The notes: generated by a model from the sequence alone, not told the origin. 64,000 nucleotides of DNA from Hydrogenophaga sp. IBVHS1 (GCF_002127265.1 NZ_NFUU01000001.1:372001-436000), one strand, 5' to 3'. Numbered from the stretch's first letter, positions 43,523-53,967 are shown. Program-made: numbers and translations.

Positions 43523-44323
43523 ATGCGACCGAACAAGCTGAGTTGGGGAATGGTGCTGCTGGCCGCCATGCTGGCCGGGTGCGTCGGGCCGCTGGCCCGC
43601 GAAGATGCTCCGGGGACCGACGACACCCTGGCTGTCGACTCCGCCAGTGTGAAGGCGCCGCCAAAGCTGAAGGCGGCGGCGAACCTGCTCCTGACGACGC
43701 CAGCGCGGGTGCCGGACTGGGAAACCTTTGTGTTTCCCGGCAAGCGGTTTGCGCCATTTGAACCGGTCTCGGTGCTGGAGCGTCAGGCGCTGCGCGTGAA
43801 GGCGAGCAGCTCGGTCAGCATCTTGCGGCAGCGCTTCGAGCCGACCTTGAGCCACGTGGGCCGCTTGAGCTTTTCATGGCGCGTCGATGGTCTTCCAGAC
43901 AAGGCGGATCTCACCCAGGCGGCTCTGGCCGATTCACCGGTGCGGGTGGTGCTGGCGTTCGAGGGAGATCGCCAGCGCTGGCCGCCGAAGGCGCATCGGC
44001 TGTCGGAGATGAGCCGTCTCTTCACGGGTGAGGAGTTGCCCTACGCCACGCTGGTCTACGTGTGGAGCGTGAGGGATGCGCCGGGCAGTGTGGTGTTGAA
44101 CCCGCGCACAGACCGCATCCGAAAACTGGTGCTCGACAGTGGCACCGAACGGCTGGGTCAATGGCGCGACCATGTGCGCGACGTGCGGGCTGACTTTCTT
44201 CTGGCGTTCGGAGAGGAGCCTGGGCCGCTGCGCGCGGTGGCGCTCATGACCGACACCGACAACACCCAGAGCGGACTCACCGCCTGGTACGGGACGCTGA
44301 CCCTGGAAGGTGCAGCCGACTGA
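43523..44323 (+). CDS. DUF3047 lipoprotein
   Basis: 266-aa predicted lipoprotein of unknown function. The signal LSWGMVLLAAMLAGCVGP has lipobox LAGC. The body matches DUF3047: SHVGRLSFSWRVDGLPDKAD, SPVRVVLAFEGD, LPYATLVYVWSVRDAPGSVV, RADFLLAFGEEPGPLRAVAL and MTDTDNT. The start is uncertain: ATG 43523 has GAGGA only 3 nt upstream, while TTG 43508 has the better AGGAGAGG. The 216-bp gap before it shows no other gene. Confidence 0.8.
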   Translation: MRPNKLSWGMVLLAAMLAGCVGPLAREDAPGTDDTLAVDSASVKAPPKLKAAANLLLTTPARVPDWETFVFPGKRFAPFEPVSVLERQALRVKASSSVSILRQRFEPTLSHVGRLSFSWRVDGLPDKADLTQAALADSPVRVVLAFEGDRQRWPPKAHRLSEMSRLFTGEELPYATLVYVWSVRDAPGSVVLNPRTDRIRKLVLDSGTERLGQWRDHVRDVRADFLLAFGEEPGPLRAVALMTDTDNTQSGLTAWYGTLTLEGAAD

Positions 44324-44495
44324 GCGCCAGCCGTTGAGTGAGGCGTGCTCCGCAGCGATGCATGCCCAGCCGAAAACCGACACCCAGGTGACCATTGCAG
44401 TGCGTTTTGACCACGCGGTTGGGGTTAGTCCCGTGCATGAGCGGGAACGTTTGTTGCATAGTTGCGAGATGTTCATTTTATTTAGGTGTCAACAA

Positions 44496-46067
44496 ATGAA
44501 ATTTCGACTTGCACTCCTTTGCGCCGCAATGGCGATGGGCGTCGGTGGTGTCCAGGCAAAGACCTTCAAATGGACCAGCGCCAGCGACATTCCCACCTGG
44601 GACATCCATTCGCAGAACAACGCCTTGGCCAACGGCGTTCACGCATCGGTTTATGAGTCGCTTGTTTACTACAACAGCCGCACCTTCAAGCCCGAGCCCA
44701 TGCTGGCCAGCGGCTGGACGCAGGTGTCTCCCACGCAGTTGCGCATCACGCTGCGCAATGGGGTGAAGTTTCATGATGGGTCGCCTTTCACGGCCGACGA
44801 TGCGGTGTTCTCCATCGAGCGCGCCATGACCAAGACCTCGAACTTCACGGTTTACACCCAGGGAATCACGAAGGTGACGAAGGTGAACAACAACACCATC
44901 GACATCATCACCGGTGGTCCCAACCCGGTGCTCATCAACCAGATGACCGAGTTGCGCATGATGAGCAAGGCCTGGGCCGAGAAGAACAACTCGACCGCGC
45001 CCAAAGACATCAAGACGCAGGACGAGAACTTTGCCCACCGCAATGCGAACGGCACCGGACCCTTCATGCTGAAGGAATGGCAGCCCGACCAGAAGATCGT
45101 GCTGGTGAAGAACCCCAACTGGTGGGGCACCGCTGAAGGCAATGTGACCGAGATCGTCTACACCCCCGTGAAGGCCGTGGCCACGCGCATGGCCGCGTTG
45201 CTGTCGGGCGAGGTGGATTTCGTGCTTGACCCCAGCCCGCAGGATCTGCCCCGCATCCGCCAGGACGGCAATCTGAAGGTGATGGACGGGGTCGAGAACC
45301 GCACCATTTTCTTTGGCATGGACCAGTTCCGCGACGAGCTGCCTGGCAGCAGCGTCAAGGGCAAGAACCCGCTGAAAGATCAGCGCGTGCGCAAGGCGCT
45401 TTATCAGGCCATCGATATCAATGCCATCACCCGCGTAAGCCTGCGTGGTCTCGGTCAGGCCACGGGTGCGCTGGTGGCGCCGCAGGTGGCGGGTTGGACC
45501 GAAGCGGTGCATCAGCGCCATCCCTTCGATGTGGCCGCTGCGCAGAAGCTGCTGGCCGATGCCGGCTACAAAGACGGCTTCGAGATTGATTTCGCTTGCC
45601 CGAACAACCGCTACATCAACGACGAACAGATCTGCCAGGCCGTGACCGCCATGTGGGCTCGCATTGGCGTGAAGGCCAAGCTGCGCACGCTGCCGCTGGC
45701 CACCTACTTCCCGATGATCCAGCGCTTCGAGGCGAGCATCTACATGCTGGGCTGGGGCGTACCGACCTTCGATGCCCTCTACAGCCTGCAGTCATTGGTG
45801 CGCACACTGGGCACGGGTGGTGATGGCAACTACAACGTGGGCCGCTACAGCAACCCCAAGATGGACGCGATCATCGACCGCGCCAAGACCGAGACCGATC
45901 CGTTTGTCCGTCCGCGCCTGCTGACCGAGGCGCTGGCGTTGCAGAACGAAGACGTGGCCCACATTCCTCTGCACAACCAGATCATCCCCTGGGCGATGAA
46001 GAAGAACATCGATGTGGTGCACCGCGCTGACAACCGCCTGGATTGGCGTTTGATCAAGGTAAACTGA
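44496..46067 (+). CDS. ABC transporter solute-binding protein, peptide type (SBP_bac_5), first
   Basis: 523-aa periplasmic binding protein. Signal peptide MKFRLALLCAAMAMGVGGVQA is followed by KTFKWTSASDIPTWDIHSQN. The family motifs LRNGVKFHDGSPFTADDAVF, NGTGPFMLKEWQPDQKIVL and QAIDINAITRVSLRGLG are present. It starts the peptide-transport operon. ATG 44496 follows AGGTG. A paralogue (48406-49983) lies in the same operon. Confidence 0.93.
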   Translation: MKFRLALLCAAMAMGVGGVQAKTFKWTSASDIPTWDIHSQNNALANGVHASVYESLVYYNSRTFKPEPMLASGWTQVSPTQLRITLRNGVKFHDGSPFTADDAVFSIERAMTKTSNFTVYTQGITKVTKVNNNTIDIITGGPNPVLINQMTELRMMSKAWAEKNNSTAPKDIKTQDENFAHRNANGTGPFMLKEWQPDQKIVLVKNPNWWGTAEGNVTEIVYTPVKAVATRMAALLSGEVDFVLDPSPQDLPRIRQDGNLKVMDGVENRTIFFGMDQFRDELPGSSVKGKNPLKDQRVRKALYQAIDINAITRVSLRGLGQATGALVAPQVAGWTEAVHQRHPFDVAAAQKLLADAGYKDGFEIDFACPNNRYINDEQICQAVTAMWARIGVKAKLRTLPLATYFPMIQRFEASIYMLGWGVPTFDALYSLQSLVRTLGTGGDGNYNVGRYSNPKMDAIIDRAKTETDPFVRPRLLTEALALQNEDVAHIPLHNQIIPWAMKKNIDVVHRADNRLDWRLIKVN

Positions 46068-46130
46068 TTTCAGACAGTCAGACGAGGGTCGCGCACCGAC
46101 AGGGGCGACCCTCTCTTCATTTCCAACAAG

Positions 46131-47111
46131 ATGTTCGCATTCATTCTCCGACGGCTCGCGCAAGCGGTCGTTGTCATGGTCAGCGTGGCGCTGATCGCGT
46201 TCATGTTGTTCCAGTACGTGGGCGATCCCGTGGTCTTTTTGCTGGGGCAGGACGCCACCGCAGATCAGATCCGTGAACTGCGCGCCGATCTCGGCCTGGA
46301 CCAACCCTTCTTCGTTCAGTTCTGGCATTTCCTGGCCAACGCCGTGCAGGGCGAGTTCGGTCTGTCGCTGCGGCAGGGCGCGAAAGTCTCGCGTCTGATC
46401 GCCGAGCGTTTTCCAGCAACGCTGGAACTCTCCATGGTGGCGGCAGTGCTGGCGCTCGCGGTGGGCATTCCGATGGGCGTGTATGCGGCCTTGCGGCGCG
46501 GCACATTCATGAGCCAGGTGTTCATGACCGTCTCCCTGCTCGGCGTGTCGCTGCCCACCTTCCTGATCGGCATCCTGCTGATCCTCGGCTTCGCGGTCAA
46601 CCTGGGCTGGTTTCCCAGCTTCGGCCGTGGCGAAGTGACCCAGGTGGGCTGGTGGACCACCGGCCTGCTCAGTGCCAAAGGATGGCATCACATCACCCTG
46701 CCGGCGATCACATTGGCCATCTTCCAGCTCACGCTCATCATGCGGCTGGTGCGCGCTGAAATGCTGGAGGTGCTTCGCACCGATTACATCAAGTTCGCGC
46801 GCGCACGGGGCCTTACCAACCGGGCCGTGCATTTCGGCCATGCACTGAAAAACACGCTGGTGCCGGTGATGACCATCACGGGCTTGCAGCTCGGTGGCCT
46901 CATCGCTTTCGCCATCATCACCGAGACGGTGTTCCAGTGGCCGGGGATGGGTCTGCTGTTCATTCAGGCCGTGACCTTCGCCGACATTCCGGTGATGGCA
47001 GCCTATCTTTGCCTGATCGCACTGATCTTCGTGGTCATCAACCTGGTGGTCGACTTGCTGTACTTCGCGGTGGATCCCCGACTTCGCGTGGAAAAGGCAG
47101 GTGGCCATTGA
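46131..47111 (+). CDS. dppB: Peptide ABC transporter permease, DppB type
   Basis: 326-aa inner-membrane permease. N-terminus MFAFILRRLAQAVVVMVSVA with the first membrane span, GQDATADQIRELRADLGLDQ, and the EAA loop RTDYIKFARARGLTNRAVHF are typical of DppB/OppB. Six spans are visible. It pairs with DppC at 50065-50976, from which it is unusually separated by two genes. Confidence 0.94.
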   Translation: MFAFILRRLAQAVVVMVSVALIAFMLFQYVGDPVVFLLGQDATADQIRELRADLGLDQPFFVQFWHFLANAVQGEFGLSLRQGAKVSRLIAERFPATLELSMVAAVLALAVGIPMGVYAALRRGTFMSQVFMTVSLLGVSLPTFLIGILLILGFAVNLGWFPSFGRGEVTQVGWWTTGLLSAKGWHHITLPAITLAIFQLTLIMRLVRAEMLEVLRTDYIKFARARGLTNRAVHFGHALKNTLVPVMTITGLQLGGLIAFAIITETVFQWPGMGLLFIQAVTFADIPVMAAYLCLIALIFVVINLVVDLLYFAVDPRLRVEKAGGH

Positions 47112-48409
47112 ACGCGCGCAACGACATGCTGGCTCCTCGCATCAAGGCCCATGGGCGCGCGTTCGCGCACATTGCTGCCTTCCATCCCGAGCTCACCGCG
47201 CTGCGCCGCGATCTGCACGCCCATCCCGAAATCGGCTTTGAAGAGCACTACACCGCCAGCCGAGTGGTGGAGTCCCTCAAGGTCTGTGGTGTGGATGAAA
47301 TCCACACCGGCATTGGCAAGACGGGCGTGGTGGCCGTGATTCGTGGCCGCAAGACCGGCAGTGGCCGGATGATCGGCCTGCGTGCCGACATGGACGCCCT
47401 GCCCATGACCGAACACAACGACTTTGCCTGGCGCTCCACCCGGCCCGGCATGATGCACGGCTGCGGACACGACGGCCACACCACGATGCTGGTGGGCGCG
47501 GCGCGCTATCTCGCCGAGACTCGAAATTTCGACGGCACAGCGGTGCTGATCTTCCAGCCTGGCGAAGAAGGCTTTGCCGGCGCCAAGGCCATGATCGAAG
47601 ACGGCCTGTTCGATCGTTTTCCGGTGCAGTCGGTCTATGGCATGCACAACTGGCCGCAGATGAAGCCTGGCATGGTGGGTGTGAATCCCGGGCCGATGAT
47701 GGCTTCCGCCGACCGCATCACCATCGAGATCACCGGCAAGGGCGGTCATGGCGCGCACCCCTATCAGACGGTGGACCCGGTGCTGGTCGCCGCCCACATC
47801 ATCACGGCGGTGCAGAGCATTGTCTCGCGCAATGTGCGCGCCATCGACAGCGCCGTCATCAGCCTGTGCGCGATGCAGGCTGGCGACATGGGCGCCTTCA
47901 GCGTGATGCCGGGCAAAGCCACGCTGGTGGGCACGGTGCGCACCTTCAACCCCGAGGTGCAGAACCTGGTGGAGAAGCGCCTGCATGAGGTGTGCTCCGG
48001 CGTGGCGCTGGGCCTGGGTGCTGCAGCGCATGTGAACTACGAGCGCATCTACCCGGCCACCGTCAACAGCCGCGACGAAGCCCGATTCGCAGGCGACGTG
48101 GCACAACGACTTGTTGGCCACGACCATGTGGATCGAAACATGGACCCGAGCATGGGCGCGGAGGATTTCTCCTTCATGCTCCAGGTCAAGCCAGGCGCCT
48201 ACCTGCGACTGGGTCAGGGCACCGAAAGCGGCATGGGCGGGTGCTTCCTGCACAACAGCCGCTACGACTTCAACGACGAGGTGCTGCCCCTCGGTGCTGC
48301 TTTGCACGCAGGCCTGGTCGAGCACGGCATGCCCCTGTCGGACGATTCACCTGCCCAGAACATTTCACCGATTTCCGCAACCCCAACCGCAACAAGGAGC
48401 GACGCATGA
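47108..48409 (+). CDS. M20-family amidohydrolase/peptidase
   Basis: 433-aa zinc-dependent amidohydrolase (hippurate hydrolase/IAA-amino acid hydrolase branch). It has LRRDLHAHPEIGFEEHYTA, RADMDALPMTE, the metal motif MMHGCGHDGHTTMLVG, FQPGEEGFAGAKAMI, and the dimerisation-domain GKGGHGAHP. The likely start is TTG 47108, which overlaps the dppB stop (TTGA) and has AGGTGG 5 nt upstream; ATG 47126 is an alternative without a ribosome site. Its stop overlaps the next ATG (ATGA). The position suggests it trims N-acylated or peptide substrates after import. Confidence 0.9.
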   Translation: MNARNDMLAPRIKAHGRAFAHIAAFHPELTALRRDLHAHPEIGFEEHYTASRVVESLKVCGVDEIHTGIGKTGVVAVIRGRKTGSGRMIGLRADMDALPMTEHNDFAWRSTRPGMMHGCGHDGHTTMLVGAARYLAETRNFDGTAVLIFQPGEEGFAGAKAMIEDGLFDRFPVQSVYGMHNWPQMKPGMVGVNPGPMMASADRITIEITGKGGHGAHPYQTVDPVLVAAHIITAVQSIVSRNVRAIDSAVISLCAMQAGDMGAFSVMPGKATLVGTVRTFNPEVQNLVEKRLHEVCSGVALGLGAAAHVNYERIYPATVNSRDEARFAGDVAQRLVGHDHVDRNMDPSMGAEDFSFMLQVKPGAYLRLGQGTESGMGGCFLHNSRYDFNDEVLPLGAALHAGLVEHGMPLSDDSPAQNISPISATPTATRSDA

Positions 48410-49983
48410 AACTCAAGAAAACCCTGGCAGCCACCCTGGTGACTGCTGCCATGATCACCATGGGCGCAGCGTCCGCGCAAACCATCCGCATCGGCAACCA
48501 GGGCGATGCACTGTCGATGGACCCGCACTCGCTCAACGAATCGCTGCAGCTCAGCGTGACGGGCAACATCTACGAACCTCTCGTGGGCCGCGACGCCAAC
48601 CTGAAGCTCGCTCCCGGGCTGGCCACCAGCTGGAAACAGACCTCGCCCACGGTCTGGCGCTTCGAACTGCGCAAGGGCGTAAAGTTTCACGATGGCGCCC
48701 CCTTCATCGCGGACGACGTGCTGTTCAGCTTCGAGCGTGCCGGAGCCGATGGCTCGGACATGAAGAGCTACGTCAACGACATCAAGGAAGTGCGCAAGGT
48801 CGGAGACTCCGTCATCGAGATCGAGACCAAGGCACCATTCCCCATCCTGCCCGATGTGATCTCGCTGCTGTTCATCATGAACAAGAAGTGGGCTGAGGAC
48901 AACCAGGCCACGCGGCCGGTGGACCGCCGCAAGGGCATCGAGAACGCAGCGTCGTTCCGAGCCAACGGCACAGGCCCCTACCGTCTGCGCGAGCGCCAGC
49001 CCAACATCAAGACCGCCTTCGTTCGCAATGGCAACTACTGGGGCAAGATCGAAGGCAACGTCATCAACGTCGAGTACACGCCCATCGGCAATGACTCCAC
49101 CCGCGTGGCGGCCTTGCTTTCAGGCCAGGTGGACGTGATCGAGCCAGTGCCGCTGCAGGACGTGGCCCGCATCAACGCCAGCGGCAAGACCAAGGTCATG
49201 CAGGGCCCCGAGCTGCGCACCATCTTTCTGGGCATGGACCAGAAGCGCGATGAGCTTCAGTACTCGAACATCAAGGGCAAGAACCCGTTCAAGGACAAGC
49301 GGGTGCGCCAGGCGTTCTACCAGGCGATCGACATCGCTGGCATCCAGCGCACCGTGATGCGCGGCGCCTCCAAGCCCACCGCACTCATGGTCGGCCCCGG
49401 CATCAACGGCTTCGACGATGCCATGAACACGCGCCTCCCGTTTGATCCCGAAGCGGCCAAGAAGCTGCTCGCCGACGCAGGCTATCCCAATGGCTTCGAG
49501 GTGGCGCTGAATTGCCCCAACGATCGTTACGTAAACGACGGCGCCATCTGCCAGGCCGTGGCCGCCAGCCTCGCGCGCGTGGGTGTAAAGATCAACCTGC
49601 AGGCCGAAACCAAGGGTACCTATTTCCCCAAAATCCTCCGGCGCGACACCAGCTTCTACATGCTGGGCTGGACGCCCGGTACCTACGACTCACACAACGC
49701 CCTCAACGCCCTGATGCGTTGCGTGGACGACAAGGGCAGCGGCCAGTTCAACCTGGGTTCGTATTGCAACCCCAAGGTCGACGAACTGACGCTGAAGATC
49801 CAGTCGGAAACCGACAAGCCCAAGCGCGATGCGCTGATCAAGGAAGCGTTCAAGCTGCACTCGGACGACATCGGCCACCTGCCGCTGCACCAGCAGGCCC
49901 TGGCCTGGGGCGTGGCCAGCAACGTGACGCTGGTCCAGCTGGCCGACAATTTCATGCCGTTTCGCTACATGTCGGTGAAGTAA
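48406..49983 (+). CDS. ABC transporter solute-binding protein, peptide type (SBP_bac_5), second
   Basis: 525-aa paralogue of the first binding protein. Signal peptide MKLKKTLAATLVTAAMITMG, ending ASA, is followed by QTIRIGNQGDALSMDPHSL. LRKGVKFHDGAPFIADDVLF, NGTGPYRLRERQPNIKTAFV and QAIDIAGIQRTVMRGASKP follow. GGAG lies 6 nt before the ATG. Start and M20 stop overlap as ATGA, indicating coupling. Confidence 0.93.
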   Translation: MKLKKTLAATLVTAAMITMGAASAQTIRIGNQGDALSMDPHSLNESLQLSVTGNIYEPLVGRDANLKLAPGLATSWKQTSPTVWRFELRKGVKFHDGAPFIADDVLFSFERAGADGSDMKSYVNDIKEVRKVGDSVIEIETKAPFPILPDVISLLFIMNKKWAEDNQATRPVDRRKGIENAASFRANGTGPYRLRERQPNIKTAFVRNGNYWGKIEGNVINVEYTPIGNDSTRVAALLSGQVDVIEPVPLQDVARINASGKTKVMQGPELRTIFLGMDQKRDELQYSNIKGKNPFKDKRVRQAFYQAIDIAGIQRTVMRGASKPTALMVGPGINGFDDAMNTRLPFDPEAAKKLLADAGYPNGFEVALNCPNDRYVNDGAICQAVAASLARVGVKINLQAETKGTYFPKILRRDTSFYMLGWTPGTYDSHNALNALMRCVDDKGSGQFNLGSYCNPKVDELTLKIQSETDKPKRDALIKEAFKLHSDDIGHLPLHQQALAWGVASNVTLVQLADNFMPFRYMSVK

Positions 49984-50064
49984 TCCGGCGCAATCGCCGC
50001 AGGACGTGGGGCGCGAGGCGTTCCATGTCCTGTCGGTGGTGATGATTCCAACCAGGTTCCCCAC

Positions 50065-50976
50065 GTGATCAGTCTTCTCAAACGAGGCCTCGACAGCGAT
50101 GTCGGCCACAGCTTTCGCACTTCTCCGACGGCCATCGTGGCGGCGGTGATTGCGTTCATCTGCATCTTCTGTGCGGTGTTCGCCCCCTGGGTCGCACCGC
50201 ACAACCCTTTCGATCTGGCCACGCTGGAGCTTTCCAACGCGCGCCTTCCGCCAGCCTGGAGCCCCGATGGCTCGTCCAAATTCCTGCTCGGCACCGACGA
50301 CCAGGGGCGCGACATTCTTTCGGCGCTCATGTACGGCGCGCGCATCTCGCTGGCGGTCGGCCTGGCCTCGGTGCTGCTGTCGGTGTTGATTGGCGTGTCC
50401 TTCGGCCTTCTGGCGGGATTCCTGGGCGGCTGGGTCGATGGCCTGCTCATGCGCCTGTGCGATGTGATGCTGTCGTTCCCGCCCATCCTCATTGCGCTGC
50501 TGATCGCCGGTGTGGGCAGGGCGTTGTTCCCGAATGCCCACGAGACGCTGGCATTTGGCGTGCTCATCATCTCCATCACGCTCACCGGCTGGGTCCAGTA
50601 CGCACGCACTGTGCGGGGCTCCACGCTGGTGGAGCGCAACAAGGAATATGTGCAGGCCGCTCGGGTGACCGGCGTGGCACCGCTTCGCATCATGCGCAGC
50701 CATGTATTGCCCAACGTCATGGGCCCGGTGCTGGTGCTGGCCACCATTCAGGTGGCCACGGCCATCATCACCGAAGCCACCCTTTCTTTCCTCGGCGTGG
50801 GCGCACCACCCACCTCGCCTTCGCTCGGCACGCTCATCCGCGTGGGCAACGATTATTTGTTCTCCGGGGAATGGTGGATCACCATCTTCCCGGGCGCCAT
50901 GTTGGTGCTGATCGCACTCAGCGTGAACCTGCTCGGCGACTGGCTTCGCGATGCATTGAACCCAAGACTGCGCTGA
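50065..50976 (+). CDS. dppC: Peptide ABC transporter permease, DppC type
   Basis: 303-aa permease starting with GTG at 50065 (M-ISLLKRGLDSDVGHS). It has the DppC N-terminal span, LGTDDQGRDILSALMYGARI (the OppC/DppC signature), EAA-loop sequence RNKEYVQAARVTGVAPLRIM, and EATLSFLGVGAPPTSPSLG. It precedes the two ATPase genes. Confidence 0.94.
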   Translation: MISLLKRGLDSDVGHSFRTSPTAIVAAVIAFICIFCAVFAPWVAPHNPFDLATLELSNARLPPAWSPDGSSKFLLGTDDQGRDILSALMYGARISLAVGLASVLLSVLIGVSFGLLAGFLGGWVDGLLMRLCDVMLSFPPILIALLIAGVGRALFPNAHETLAFGVLIISITLTGWVQYARTVRGSTLVERNKEYVQAARVTGVAPLRIMRSHVLPNVMGPVLVLATIQVATAIITEATLSFLGVGAPPTSPSLGTLIRVGNDYLFSGEWWITIFPGAMLVLIALSVNLLGDWLRDALNPRLR

Positions 50977-50978
50977 AC

Positions 50979-51956
50979 ATGTCCCTTCTACAAGTCAAGA
51001 ACCTCGTTGTCGAATTCCCCAACCGGCGCGGCACGCTGCGCGCGCTCGACGACATCTCCTTCGACATCGCTCCGGGCGAGATCCTGGGTGTGGTGGGAGA
51101 GTCCGGCGCTGGAAAGTCGCTGACCGGCGCCTCCATCATCGGCCTGCTGGAGCCACCGGGGCGGATCGCCTCGGGGCAGATCCTGCTGCAGGGCGAGCGC
51201 ATCGACAACCTGCCGCAGGAAGCCATGCGAAAGGTGCGCGGGCGAAAGATCGGCGCCATCTTCCAGGACCCGCTGACCTCGCTCAACCCGTTGTACTCCG
51301 TGGGTCGTCAGCTCATCGAGACCATCACCACCCACCTGCCGGTGAGCCAGGCCGAGGCACGCAAGCGGGCCATCGACCTGCTCAAGGACACCGGTATTCC
51401 TGCGGCTGAACAGCGGATCGACCACTTCCCGCACCAGTTTTCAGGTGGCATGCGGCAGCGCGTGGTGATTGCGCTGGCGCTGGCTGCCGAGCCGCAACTC
51501 ATCGTGGCCGACGAGCCCACCACCGCGCTGGACGTGTCCATTCAGGCGCAGATCATCACGTTGCTCAAGACCATCTGCAAACAACGCGGTGCCGCGGTGA
51601 TGCTGATCACGCACGACATGGGGGTGATCGCCGAGACCTGCGACCGCGTGGCCGTGATGTATGCCGGGCGCGTGGCAGAGATCGGCCCGGTGCACGAGGT
51701 CATCAACCACCCGGCCCACCCCTACACCGAGGGTCTGATGGCCTGCATCCCCGACATGAGCGAAGACCGCGAGCGTCTGCACCAGATCGACGGTGCCATG
51801 CCGCGTCTGAACGCCATTCCCTCAGGCTGTGCCTACAACCCCCGCTGCGAGAAGGTGTTCGATCGCTGCCACACGCAGCGCCCGGACCTGCTGAGCGCGG
51901 GCGCCACGCGCGCTGCCTGCTGGCTTCATGCCCATGACAAGGCGGTGGCGGCATGA
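50979..51956 (+). CDS. dppD: Peptide ABC transporter ATPase, DppD type
   Basis: 325-aa ATPase. Walker [13 protein letters not shown]-loop [18 protein letters not shown], signature [16 protein letters not shown], Walker [17 protein letters not shown]-terminal oligopeptide-ABC domain carries the Cys cluster [15 protein letters not shown] that in relatives binds an Fe-S cluster. It starts 2 nt after dppC and overlaps dppF by 4 nt (ATGA). Confidence 0.95.
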   Translation: MSLLQVKNLVVEFPNRRGTLRALDDISFDIAPGEILGVVGESGAGKSLTGASIIGLLEPPGRIASGQILLQGERIDNLPQEAMRKVRGRKIGAIFQDPLTSLNPLYSVGRQLIETITTHLPVSQAEARKRAIDLLKDTGIPAAEQRIDHFPHQFSGGMRQRVVIALALAAEPQLIVADEPTTALDVSIQAQIITLLKTICKQRGAAVMLITHDMGVIAETCDRVAVMYAGRVAEIGPVHEVINHPAHPYTEGLMACIPDMSEDRERLHQIDGAMPRLNAIPSGCAYNPRCEKVFDRCHTQRPDLLSAGATRAACWLHAHDKAVAA

Positions 51957-53050
51957 GCGGCGACATGATCGACAAGGCCGTTCAGGCGCAAACCAGCAAA
52001 TCGGCGATGGCTGCCTCGCATGCTTCCGTGTCCGCCGCCACCAACGAGGCCGCCTCTGCTGCGCCGCTGGTGCGGGCAACCGATCTGGCCAAGACCTTCG
52101 ACGTCTCTGCACCCTGGCTCAACCGCGTCATCGAGCGCCAGCCACGCTTGCTGCTGCGGGCAGTTGACGGCGTGTCATTCGACATCCCGCGCGGCCAGAC
52201 GCTGGCGCTGGTGGGCGAATCCGGCTGTGGCAAGAGCACCGTGGCGCGCCTGCTGGTGGGCCTCTATGAGCCCACGCGCGGCGGCTTCGAGTTCGATGGC
52301 CAGGATGCGCATGCCGCGTTCAAGACCCCCGAAGGCCGCAAGCTGCGCCGCCGAATCCAGATGATTTTCCAGGACCCCTACGCCAGTCTGAACCCGCGCT
52401 GGCGCGTTGAAGACATCATTGCCGAGCCACTGCGCGAACACGAAATTGAGACGGAACCCGCTGCGCTGAAGGAACGGGTTGCGGACCTGCTGCGGTCTGT
52501 CGGACTCTCGCCGCTGGACGGTCCGAAGTATCCGCACCAGTTCTCCGGCGGGCAGCGCCAGCGCATCTCGATTGCCCGCGCCCTGGCCACGCAACCTGAA
52601 TTCCTGGTGTGCGACGAGCCCACCTCGGCGCTGGACGTGAGCGTGCAGGCGCAGGTGCTCAACATCATGAAAGACCTGCAGCGCGAGCGCGGGCTCACTT
52701 ACCTTTTCATCAGCCACAACCTCGCGGTGGTGCGCCACGTGAGCGACCAGGTGGGCGTGATGTACCTCGGCCGCCTCGTGGAACTGGCGCCCAAGCACAC
52801 CTTGTTCGACAGCCCGCGCCACCCCTACACGCGCATGCTGCTGGACGCGATCCCGAAGATGCACGACACGGGCAGGGCCCGCACTCCGGTGTCTGGCGAG
52901 GTGCCGAACCCGTTGAATCCCCCCAGTGGCTGTGCCTTCAATCCGCGCTGTCCGCATGCCAACGACCGTTGCCGCAACGAGCGGCCCAACCTGTTGACCT
53001 TGGGCGGCATCCGCATCGCGTGCCACGCGGTGGAAGAGGGACGGATCTAG
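51953..53050 (+). CDS. dppF: Peptide ABC transporter ATPase, DppF type
   Basis: 365-aa ATPase with an extra N-terminal stretch of about 35 Ala/Ser-rich residues. Walker [35 protein letters not shown], signature [16 protein letters not shown], Walker [22 protein letters not shown]-terminal [15 protein letters not shown]. It ends the operon; the next gene is on the opposite strand. Confidence 0.95.
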   Translation: MSGDMIDKAVQAQTSKSAMAASHASVSAATNEAASAAPLVRATDLAKTFDVSAPWLNRVIERQPRLLLRAVDGVSFDIPRGQTLALVGESGCGKSTVARLLVGLYEPTRGGFEFDGQDAHAAFKTPEGRKLRRRIQMIFQDPYASLNPRWRVEDIIAEPLREHEIETEPAALKERVADLLRSVGLSPLDGPKYPHQFSGGQRQRISIARALATQPEFLVCDEPTSALDVSVQAQVLNIMKDLQRERGLTYLFISHNLAVVRHVSDQVGVMYLGRLVELAPKHTLFDSPRHPYTRMLLDAIPKMHDTGRARTPVSGEVPNPLNPPSGCAFNPRCPHANDRCRNERPNLLTLGGIRIACHAVEEGRI

Positions 53051-53056
53051 CGGCCG

Positions 53057-53905
53057 TCACGTGTAGCGCTTGCTGCGCAGGTTGTTCTTCATTTCCTTCA
53101 GCAGAGGCTGAAGCTTCGCCCCACCGATGCGCAATGCCAGGCAGGTGGCGACCACGTCGATCACCATCAGGTGCATCAGACGCGAGGTCATGGGGCTGTA
53201 GCGGTCGTAACCTTCGGGGTGGTCGGCGGACAAATGAATATGCCCGCTCTGCGCCAGCGGTGAGCCGCTGGTGGTGATGACGATCACCGTGGCGCCGTGC
53301 TTGCGCGCAATGTCGGCCGCATCCATCAGGTCGCGCGTGCGGCCGGAGTTGGAGATGATCACCACGCAGTCTCCCGGGCCGAGCAGCGAGGCGCTCATCA
53401 CCTGCATGTGGCCGTCGCTGTAGGCAATGGCATTGATCCCCAGGCGGAAGAATTTGTGCTGCGCATCCTGGGCCACGATGCCCGAGTTGCCCGCGCCGTA
53501 GAACTCGATGCGGCCTCGGTTCTTGTAGGTCGCCACCAGCGCGTCCACCGCCTTCTCGATGGCATGGCTGGACGCATCATTGCGGTACTTCAGGAAGGCC
53601 GCGACCGTGTTGTCGATCACCTTGACCAGGACGTCACTGGTCTTGTCGTCCGCGTCCACGCTGCGGTGAATGAAGGGCACGCCCTCGCTCACGGTGCCGG
53701 CCAGTTTGAGCTTGAAATCCGACAGGCCGTCGTAGCCCATGCTGCGGCAGAAGCGCACCACCGTGGGCTTGCTCACGTGGGCGCGCTCTGCAAGCTCGGT
53801 CACCGGCAGGCTGGCGAACGTGCGTGGGTCCAGGAGCACCAGCTTGGCCACGCGTTGCTCGGCGGGTGCCAGTGAGGGCAGAGAGGCTTTGATCCGGTCG
53901 AGCAT
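53057..53905 (-). CDS. MurR/RpiR-family transcriptional regulator
   Basis: 282-aa regulator. N-terminal HTH_6 domain (LAERAHVSKPTVVRFCRSMG, about residues 38-57) and a C-terminal SIS sugar-phosphate-binding domain (FYGAGNSGIVAQDAQHKFFR; VVIISNSGRTRDLMDAADIA). Members sense phosphosugars. It is divergent from transaldolase (62-bp gap), so tal is a likely target. Convergence with the peptide transporter operon suggests no direct link to it. Confidence 0.92.
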   Translation of the reverse strand: MLDRIKASLPSLAPAEQRVAKLVLLDPRTFASLPVTELAERAHVSKPTVVRFCRSMGYDGLSDFKLKLAGTVSEGVPFIHRSVDADDKTSDVLVKVIDNTVAAFLKYRNDASSHAIEKAVDALVATYKNRGRIEFYGAGNSGIVAQDAQHKFFRLGINAIAYSDGHMQVMSASLLGPGDCVVIISNSGRTRDLMDAADIARKHGATVIVITTSGSPLAQSGHIHLSADHPEGYDRYSPMTSRLMHLMVIDVVATCLALRIGGAKLQPLLKEMKNNLRSKRYT

Positions 53906-53955
53906 GATGGACCCTGGTTACATAAGAAGGTGAAATTTTATTACGGAGATGGGTC

Positions 53956-53961
53956 GATAAT
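53956..53961 (+). promoter_or_regulatory. -10-like hexamer placed for leaderless tal transcription
   Basis: GATAAT ends 6 nt before the tal ATG, which has no Shine-Dalgarno sequence. The RpiR-family regulator gene starts 51 bp away on the other strand, so an operator may overlap this site. Confidence 0.4.
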
Positions 53962-53967
53962 TCGCGC

